Shown here one piece after another: positions 1 through 6,814 of a stretch of 6,814 nucleotides of DNA; position 1 is the stretch's first letter, and every line of letters starts with the position of its first letter. This stretch comes from Acidimicrobiia bacterium (lineage in GTDB: Bacteria > Actinomycetota > Acidimicrobiia > Acidimicrobiales > AC-14): contig JAFAUA010000097.1 of NCBI GenBank assembly GCA_019243595.1, positions 1 to 6,814 on the forward strand, written 5' to 3'. The notes below the pieces were generated by a model. The model saw only the letters and a list, made by a program, of their open reading frames with translations, was not told the origin of the DNA and made no database searches. Both the position numbers and the translations under genes were made by a program.

Positions 1-791
1 CCCCACGACGTCGTCGGCGGCTGCACGCCCAAACCCAGGAACGACAGCGTGGACTCGGTGACGATGGCGGCCGCGATGGCCAGCGTGGCGTTCACCAGGA
101 TCGGCCCGATGGTGTTCGGGAGCAGGTGGCGGACGATGATGCGCGCGTTCGACGCGCCCGAGGCCCGCGCCGCCTCGACGTACTCCTTCTCCTTGATCGA
201 GAGGATCTGGCTGCGGACCACGCGGGCGATGTACATCCACCCGAGGCCGGCCAGGATGAGGGTGATCGTCCCTGCGCTGTTGCCGAACTTCTTGATGGCG
301 ATGGCGAGGATGGCGATGGCGGGCACGATGAGGAAGAGGTCGGTGACCCGCATCAGCACCTGATCGGTCCACTCGCTGAAGTATCCGGCGAGGGCACCGA
401 GCGCGGTACCGACGAGCGTCGAGATGAGGGCGACGGCCAAGCCGATCTCGAGGGAAATCTGCCCGGCGTACATCATCTCCGTCAGCTGGTCGCGGCCGAG
501 GTCGTCGGTTCCGAACCAGTGATGGGCCGACGGCCCGATCGGGCCGACGAGCAGGTTCTGGTGATTCTTCGGATACGGCGCGAGCCACGAGGCACTGAAG
601 CAGGCGAAGATCACCAGCACCAGGACCACAGACGAGATGACCGCCATCCGGTGACGGACGAACCGGCGCCAGAACAGCCGCCACTGCGAGCGGACGATCA
701 TCTCCTCGTCGGCGAACTCGCCGGCGTGCGGCTCGGGGTCGTTCTCCTCGGTCGGGACGTCAAGCAGCTCCCGGTTCGGCAGGATGGTCAT
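1..791 (-). CDS. DppC/OppC-type ABC transporter permease (partial, C-terminus off the left edge)
   Basis: This is the second inner-membrane permease of a family 5 (peptide/nickel/oligosaccharide type) ABC importer; with the DppB-like partner it forms the translocation pore. I translated it by hand: 263 complete codons are present, and the frame is still open at base 1. The N-terminus is a roughly 35-residue acidic cytoplasmic extension, then a first membrane segment near residues 50-70. The family signature HHWFGTDDLGRDQL is at 90-103. Further membrane segments lie near 113-136, 151-166, 175-195 and 228-255. The EAA loop that docks the ATPase begins YVEAARASGA at 204. The last residues, LSFLGLGVQPPTTSW, match the conserved stretch near the end of the family, so roughly 30-40 residues are probably missing. 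The ATG is one base after the TGA of the upstream permease, implying translational coupling. Substrate cannot be told from the permease. Confidence 0.95.
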   Translation of the reverse strand, partial: MTILPNRELLDVPTEENDPEPHAGEFADEEMIVRSQWRLFWRRFVRHRMAVISSVVLVLVIFACFSASWLAPYPKNHQNLLVGPIGPSAHHWFGTDDLGRDQLTEMMYAGQISLEIGLAVALISTLVGTALGALAGYFSEWTDQVLMRVTDLFLIVPAIAILAIAIKKFGNSAGTITLILAGLGWMYIARVVRSQILSIKEKEYVEAARASGASNARIIVRHLLPNTIGPILVNATLAIAAAIVTESTLSFLGLGVQPPTTSW

Positions 792-792
792 C

Positions 793-1758
793 TCACGCCA
801 GCCTGATCCGCGGGTCGAGGGCGCCGTAGGCGACGTCGGCGAGCAGGTTGAAGATGATCACGAAGGCCGCCGTCACGACGGTCCAGACGACGAGCACGTT
901 GGCGTCGCCCTGGACGAGTGAATCGATGAACAACTTGCCCATGCCGGGGACCGAGAAGATCTGTTCGGTCACGACCAGGCCGCCGAACAGCAGTCCGACG
1001 TCGAGCGCCATAACCGTGACCAGCGGGATGAGGGCGTTGCGGAAGGCGTGTTTGAAGATCACCTGCCGCGGCGACAAGCCCTTGGCCTTGGCGGCCCGGA
1101 CGTAGTCGGCGTTGATGGCGTCGAGCATCGAGGCCCGCTCGTACCGGCTCCAGCTGGCGACGATCTGCACGGTGAGGGTCAATACCGGGAGCACGAGATG
1201 GCGCGGGTAGTCGAGGATCCCGGTGCTCTGCACTGAGTGCAGGCCCACGAAGAACAGGGGCGGGTTGGAGAGGTGGAACCAGTTCTTGGGGCCGACGGCC
1301 AAAAAGGCGATGGCGATCAGCCCGAACCAGAACGGCGGCATCGCCAACCCGATGAACGACGCGCTTGTGAGCACGTAGTCGGCTAAGGAGTACTGCCGCA
1401 CGGCGGAGTAGATCCCGATGCCGATGGCGAACACGGCCGACACCAAGATCCCCCAAAGGATCAGCTGGATCGTGTTCCACAGGGCGCTGCGGATCATCGG
1501 GGCGACGCGGTCGTGGGTCCGCGAGCTCTCGCCCCAGTCGCCCTGGCCGAACTTGACCAGCCAGTCCTTGTACTGGACGACGATGGGCTTGTCGAGGCCG
1601 AGGCGGACGCGCTCCCGCTCGACGGCATGGGGGTCGCGCGACGCACGCAGGCGGGCAGTCGGGTCGAACGTCGCCCGCACGAACGCGAACAGCAGGAACG
1701 ACGCGATCAGGAGGACCGGTATCGAGTACGCCAGACGACGCGCGACGTACGAGGGCAT
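793..1758 (-). CDS. DppB/OppB-type ABC transporter permease
   Basis: This is the first inner-membrane permease of a family 5 ABC importer, 321 residues, close to the usual 305-340. It starts MPSYVARRLAYSIPVLL, the typical family opening, with a first membrane helix at about 10-29. The RLGLDKPIVVQY segment (52-63) and GDWGESSR (73-80) belong to the conserved periplasmic domain after helix 1. Other hydrophobic segments lie near 97-119, 129-155, 187-205, 243-267 and 286-310, giving the expected six. The EAA loop that contacts the ATPase starts YVRAAKAKGLSPRQV at 219. It ends DPRIRLA, also typical. The ATG fits the family N-terminus, although its ribosome site is weak: AAGAAG only 3 nt upstream. 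It follows the binding-protein gene after 80 nt that contain a strong hairpin, and is followed by the second permease after one base. The family call is firm; the transported substrate is unknown. Confidence 0.96.
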   Translation of the reverse strand: MPSYVARRLAYSIPVLLIASFLLFAFVRATFDPTARLRASRDPHAVERERVRLGLDKPIVVQYKDWLVKFGQGDWGESSRTHDRVAPMIRSALWNTIQLILWGILVSAVFAIGIGIYSAVRQYSLADYVLTSASFIGLAMPPFWFGLIAIAFLAVGPKNWFHLSNPPLFFVGLHSVQSTGILDYPRHLVLPVLTLTVQIVASWSRYERASMLDAINADYVRAAKAKGLSPRQVIFKHAFRNALIPLVTVMALDVGLLFGGLVVTEQIFSVPGMGKLFIDSLVQGDANVLVVWTVVTAAFVIIFNLLADVAYGALDPRIRLA

Positions 1759-1783
1759 CCGCTTCTTACGTTACGACGCGGGC

Positions 1784-1807
1784 GGGGCCCGGCGCTGGCC
1801 GAGCCCC
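1784..1807 (-). terminator. Intergenic GC-rich hairpin between binding-protein and permease genes (attenuator or mRNA stabiliser)
   Basis: Read on the minus strand, the arms GGGGCTCGGC (1807-1798) and GCCGGGCCCC (1793-1784) pair over 10 positions around a CAGC loop. All pairs are Watson-Crick except one G-U wobble, which would be a C-A mismatch in a plus-strand transcript; the structure is therefore better formed in the minus-strand RNA. No U-run follows, so it is not a classical intrinsic terminator. It lies 31 nt after the binding-protein stop and 25 nt before the permease start. Hairpins at this place in ABC importer operons commonly cause partial termination or protect the upstream mRNA from 3' decay. 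The pairing is directly visible; the role is inferred. Confidence 0.55.
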
Positions 1808-1838
1808 GTCACGCATCGGATCGTTGCCGCTTAGGGAA

Positions 1839-3530
1839 CTACTTGCCGATCCCCCAGAGATTGCTGTTCCACATCGGCCCCATGACCGGATTGTCGCCGA
1901 CCGGACCAGCCAGCTTCTTGCCCCACAGCAGCACGTCGGGCAGGGGGTCGAGCGGCAGGGCGACGTCGGTGGAGGCAAGGACCGGGTCAGCCTTCTTGTT
2001 GCTGTCCATGCGCACGCTCTCGTCGAGGCTGCTGTCGACCTTCGTGAGCAGCGGGTCGACGTTGGTCGGATCGTTGACCCGTTGCCAGTTCTGGCCCGAG
2101 AACTTCGGAGCGACGGGGATGTTCGCCGAGCAGAAGATGTTGCAGTTCGACGGCGAGAACGATGTCAGGACCTGCGCGTAGAGGGCGACCTGGAAGTCGC
2201 CCTTGGGCAGGATGCTGCCGAACAGGTCGCCCGACTTGTCCTCCTTGATCGTCATCGGGAACCCGGCGGCCTGGAGCTGCTGCTGGATGATCTGCTCGGT
2301 GAGCTCACGGCGCTTGTTGCCGGTTGTGCTCTGCAGCTCGGCCGTGAACTTCTGGCCGCCCTTAGCCCAGACCCCGTCGGAGCCCTTCGTCCAGCCGGCC
2401 GACGTCATGAGCTGGTTGACCTTGCTGGAATCGGGCTTGTACTGCGACCACGCGTTCGGGTCGGCGTAGTCCCTGACGATCGTGGGGTTGATGGTGTTCA
2501 TCGGCGCCTTCACGCCCAGCGGCCCGAAGAGGCGGTCGACGATCGCAGCCCGGTCGAGGACGTAGCCCCACGCTTCGCGCACCTTGGGATCATTGAACGG
2601 CGCCTTGCCGTTGTTGAACCAGAGGGCCTCAAGGTTCCCCGTGTCCGGCGTGTAGAAGGAGTTGCTGCCGGCGATGCCCGCCTTGATCTGGTCGACGGCG
2701 TCGGGCTGCGGCTGCGGGTAGATCAGCTGGACCTCGCCGGACTTGAAGGCCTGGAACTCAGCCGACGTGTCGGTGATGAACTTGTAGACGATCTTGTCGA
2801 GCTTGGGCTTGGTGCCCCAGTAGTTCGGGTTCGGCACCAGCGTGAGCTGCGAGCCCTTCTGCCACCCGCCCGGCGGCATCATCCACGGACCGCCAGACCA
2901 CGTGTAGCCGTTGGCGGTCTCCTTGTCGCGGTCCTTGCCTTCGAGGAGATGGGACGGATAGAGCCCGTACTGGCCGCCGAACAGCGACTTCCAGTCGGCG
3001 TAGGGCGTCTTGAACGTCACGACCGGCGCCGCCGGGTTCGAGTCGTCGACGCTCTGGATGTTGACGTAGCCGGTGGTGTCGTAGATGTCGCTGCCGTTGA
3101 CGATCTGGTCCCACAGATACTTGAAATCGTGGGCGGTGATCGGCTGGCCGTCGGACCACTTGGCCTGCGGGTTGATGTGGTAGGTGACGACCTGGTTCGG
3201 CGACGTCTTCAGGTCGGCCTCACCGGTGAGCAGGTTGCTGGGCGCGTAGCCCCAGGAGGTGCCCTTCTTCACGACGTTGTAGGTGCGGGGCATCGTCGTG
3301 ACGTTGGCGGCCCAATAGCCATAGCTCGAGCCTGAGCAACTGCCGATCCAGTCGACGCAGTCCGGCTCCTGTTCCCAGCCGGCGACGAGCGTGCCGCCTG
3401 TGGGGACATTCGAGTTGCTGCCCTGGTTGGAGGCGGCCTTGCTGCCACCACCGCCGCCACACGCAGCTGCGATCAGCGCGAGGGCGAGGAGCGCTACCAG
3501 AAGCGGTGAGCTGTGTCGGACGTGTCGCAC
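1839..3530 (-). CDS. Family 5 ABC transporter substrate-binding lipoprotein (SBP_bac_5, DppA/OppA-like)
   Basis: This is an extracytoplasmic solute-binding lipoprotein of 563 residues, a normal length for the family. The N-terminus has basic residues, a hydrophobic segment at 9-23 and a lipobox-like IAAAC with the lipidated cysteine at 24, then a Gly/Ser/Asn linker to about 45. The mature fold starts GGTLVAGWEQEP. The family signature region is seen as WSDGQPITAHDFKYLWD (125-141). Later landmarks are LVPNPNYWG (231-239), FKSGEVQLI (262-270), LWFNNGKAPFNDPKVREAWGY (within 304-323) and a C-terminal domain to 563. Besides the lipid cysteine there are four others, at 58, 65, 463 and 467, which may form disulfides outside the cell. 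The start is GTG, supported by GGGAGG 10 nt upstream. It lies 51 nt after secG and precedes two permease genes. Dipeptides, oligopeptides or other solutes are all possible; substrate is not readable here. Confidence 0.95.
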   Translation of the reverse strand: MRHVRHSSPLLVALLALALIAAACGGGGGSKAASNQGSNSNVPTGGTLVAGWEQEPDCVDWIGSCSGSSYGYWAANVTTMPRTYNVVKKGTSWGYAPSNLLTGEADLKTSPNQVVTYHINPQAKWSDGQPITAHDFKYLWDQIVNGSDIYDTTGYVNIQSVDDSNPAAPVVTFKTPYADWKSLFGGQYGLYPSHLLEGKDRDKETANGYTWSGGPWMMPPGGWQKGSQLTLVPNPNYWGTKPKLDKIVYKFITDTSAEFQAFKSGEVQLIYPQPQPDAVDQIKAGIAGSNSFYTPDTGNLEALWFNNGKAPFNDPKVREAWGYVLDRAAIVDRLFGPLGVKAPMNTINPTIVRDYADPNAWSQYKPDSSKVNQLMTSAGWTKGSDGVWAKGGQKFTAELQSTTGNKRRELTEQIIQQQLQAAGFPMTIKEDKSGDLFGSILPKGDFQVALYAQVLTSFSPSNCNIFCSANIPVAPKFSGQNWQRVNDPTNVDPLLTKVDSSLDESVRMDSNKKADPVLASTDVALPLDPLPDVLLWGKKLAGPVGDNPVMGPMWNSNLWGIGK

Positions 3531-3540
3531 CTTTTCGGAA

Positions 3541-3546
3541 CCTCCC
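3541..3546 (-). promoter_or_regulatory. Shine-Dalgarno site for the substrate-binding lipoprotein gene
   Basis: The minus strand reads GGGAGG here, with a 10-nt spacer to the GTG at 3530-3528. It is a strong anti-16S match and decides the start, since the GTG-initiated protein begins with a complete lipoprotein signal peptide. I saw no convincing -35/-10 pair in the 51 nt between secG and this gene. Confidence 0.75.
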
Positions 3547-3581
3547 GTGTGTCCCGTCAGTGAACCGGTGCCCTCAGCTCG

Positions 3582-3809
3582 TCAGATCCGTATTGCGAGG
3601 ATGATCGTCGTGAAGCCGAAGACGATGGAAGTGGCGACGGTGATTCTGTCGAGATTGCGCTCGACAACGGTGGATCCTGCAGAGCTTCCGCCCATGCCAC
3701 CACCGAACATGTCCGAGAGTCCGCCGCCGCGTCCGCTGTGCAGCAGGATCAGTACGACGAGCAGAAACGACACGAACACGTGGATCCCGACGATGAACCA
3801 CGTCACCAC
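3582..3809 (-). CDS. secG: Preprotein translocase subunit SecG
   Basis: SecG is the small membrane subunit that associates with SecY and SecE and assists SecA-driven export. The predicted protein has 75 residues, the usual size for actinobacterial SecG. It has two hydrophobic segments, about 4-23 and 55-74. Between them is a glycine-rich cytoplasmic loop with the hallmark GRGGGLSDMFGGG (26-38) and then VVERNLDRITV (48-58). There is no ATG; two GTG codons stand in tandem at 3809-3807 and 3806-3804. GGAG at 3822-3819 is 9 nt before the first, which I chose; the choice changes the protein by only one residue. It lies 68 nt downstream of tpiA, the usual position for secG in many Gram-positive bacteria. 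The 68-nt gap shows no clear hairpin or promoter. Confidence 0.95.
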   Translation of the reverse strand: MVTWFIVGIHVFVSFLLVVLILLHSGRGGGLSDMFGGGMGGSSAGSTVVERNLDRITVATSIVFGFTTIILAIRI

Positions 3810-3818
3810 GGGACCACA

Positions 3819-3822
3819 CTCC
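3819..3822 (-). promoter_or_regulatory. Shine-Dalgarno site for secG
   Basis: The minus strand reads GCGGAG ending here, giving a GGAG core 9 nt before the first of two tandem GTG codons and 12 nt before the second. The spacing favours the first GTG. Confidence 0.55.
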
Positions 3823-3877
3823 GCGAATTCCGAACCACCACCAGCGAGAAGTTAACAGACACAGAACGCACCTCGGT

Positions 3878-4654
3878 CTACGCCTCCCGGTATCTCACGA
3901 TGCGCGCGAATTCGTCGGGCTCCAGGCTCGCGCCGCCCACGAGGGCGCCGTCGATGTCGGGTTCGGCCATGAGCTCGGCCGCGTTCGCGCCTTTGACCGA
4001 GCCGCCGTACTGGATGCGCACCGACGCCGCCGCCGAGTCGCCGTGGGTTGCTGCGACCCTGGCGCGGATGGCGGCGATGATCTCCTGGGCGTCGGCCGGG
4101 GTCGCCGTCCGTCCCGTGCCGATGGCCCAGATCGGTTCGTAGGCGATGACCATGGCACCGACCTGTTCCTTGGAGACGCCGGCCAGGCCGGCCTCGACCT
4201 GGCCGCCGCACTTGTCGACCGCGCTGCCGGCCTCCCGCTCCTCGAGCGTCTCGCCCACACACATGATCGGCGTCATCTCGTGGGCGATGACGGCCTTGAC
4301 CTTGCGGTTGACGTCCTCGTCGGTCTCGCCAAACAGCTGCCGCCGCTCGGAGTGGCCCACGATCACGTAGGAGGTGTTGAGCTTCGCCAGCATCGGCGGC
4401 GACACCTCACCGGTGAAGGCCCCCTTCTCCTCCCAGTGGCAGTCCTGGGCGCCGAGGCCGATCGGGATCTTGTCGCTCTCGAGGACGATCTGCACCGAGC
4501 GGAGCGCGGTGAACGGCGGGTGCACCGACACGTCGACGGCGTCGTAGTCGGACTTGCGCAGGAGGTACGACAGCTTCTGCACGACCTGGATGGCCTCCAG
4601 GTGGTTGTAGTGCATCTTCCAGTTGCCGCTGATGAGGGGCTTCCGCTCAGCCAT
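3878..4654 (-). CDS. tpiA: Triosephosphate isomerase
   Basis: This cytosolic TIM-barrel enzyme interconverts dihydroxyacetone phosphate and glyceraldehyde 3-phosphate, feeding the next glycolytic step. The protein is 258 residues, within the normal 245-265. Catalytic elements are intact: GNWKM with Asn11 and Lys13, the electrophile His101 in VGHSERR, and the base Glu173 in AYEPIWAIGTG, which leads into the flexible active-site loop. The phosphate-binding YGGSV is at 216-220 and GALVGGASL at 236-244. The ATG start gives MAERKPLISGNWKM, the expected family beginning. A GTG two codons earlier (4660-4658) is possible but would add only two residues. The gene starts 8 nt after the pgk stop; the purine stretch TGAGAG overlapping that stop is the only, weak, ribosome site, so coupling to pgk translation is likely. 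The reading frame is open well upstream into pgk, but that part is not TPI. Confidence 0.98.
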   Translation of the reverse strand: MAERKPLISGNWKMHYNHLEAIQVVQKLSYLLRKSDYDAVDVSVHPPFTALRSVQIVLESDKIPIGLGAQDCHWEEKGAFTGEVSPPMLAKLNTSYVIVGHSERRQLFGETDEDVNRKVKAVIAHEMTPIMCVGETLEEREAGSAVDKCGGQVEAGLAGVSKEQVGAMVIAYEPIWAIGTGRTATPADAQEIIAAIRARVAATHGDSAAASVRIQYGGSVKGANAAELMAEPDIDGALVGGASLEPDEFARIVRYREA

Positions 4655-4662
4655 GGTCACTC

Positions 4663-6812
<2,150 letters not shown>

Positions 6813-6814
6813 CC

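Noticed and set aside
126..806. Plus-strand open frame of 226 codons opposite the DppC-like gene
   Set aside because: The minus-strand reading gives a textbook permease with an EAA loop and the GTDDLGRD signature; the plus frame is Asp/Arg/His-rich noise.
1824..3335. A 503-codon open frame on the plus strand opposite the substrate-binding protein gene
   Set aside because: Its translation is rich in Arg, Val, Leu, Asp and Gly with no recognisable motif, and it is antisense to a clear lipoprotein gene. Long antisense frames are expected in GC-rich coding DNA.
3531..3581. A possible regulatory repeat or promoter between secG and the binding-protein gene (ACCGGT palindrome, ACGGGA twice)
   Set aside because: The elements are very short and expected by chance in GC-rich DNA; the second ACGGGA is simply part of the ribosome-binding region.
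3810..3877. A possible promoter in the slightly AT-richer gap between tpiA and secG (GTTAAC region)
   Set aside because: No -35-like hexamer stands at a plausible distance from any -10-like hexamer, and no clear hairpin was found. The gap may simply be an operon spacer.

Overview
This is a GC-rich bacterial window in which every supportable gene lies on the minus strand, so it reads from right (6814) to left (1). Seven protein-coding genes fill almost all of it. No tRNA, rRNA, CRISPR array, insertion sequence or phage gene was seen. The gene order, the high GC with GTG starts, the actinobacterial-looking SecG and a shortened phosphoglycerate kinase point to an actinobacterium. From remembered sequence style, not a search, Acidimicrobiia or a near relative is the best guess.

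Right half (3582-6779): the lower-glycolysis operon gap-pgk-tpiA followed by secG. These genes encode NAD-dependent glyceraldehyde-3-phosphate dehydrogenase, phosphoglycerate kinase, triosephosphate isomerase and the SecG subunit of the Sec translocon. The three enzymes catalyse consecutive triose-phosphate steps. They are packed tightly: pgk appears to begin inside the gap stop codon, and tpiA begins 8 nt after pgk. secG follows 68 nt later, an arrangement common in Gram-positive bacteria. The main oddity is that pgk has no ATG, GTG or TTG at its natural start; a CTG overlapping the gap stop codon fits best.

Left half (1-3530): a family 5 (Dpp/Opp-type) ABC importer. It holds a 563-residue lipoprotein substrate-binding protein, a DppB-like permease and a DppC-like permease that runs off the left edge. 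The ATPase genes that normally follow are not in the window. A GC-rich hairpin of 10 paired positions sits in the 80-nt gap between the binding-protein gene and the first permease gene. Such elements commonly let the binding protein be made in excess over the membrane subunits. The importer starts 51 nt after secG on the same strand and may be co-transcribed with the glycolytic genes.

No undescribed system was found. The window is core metabolism plus a recognisable transporter, with a few details worth checking: the pgk start, the short PGK N-domain, the intergenic hairpin and the four cysteines of the binding protein.
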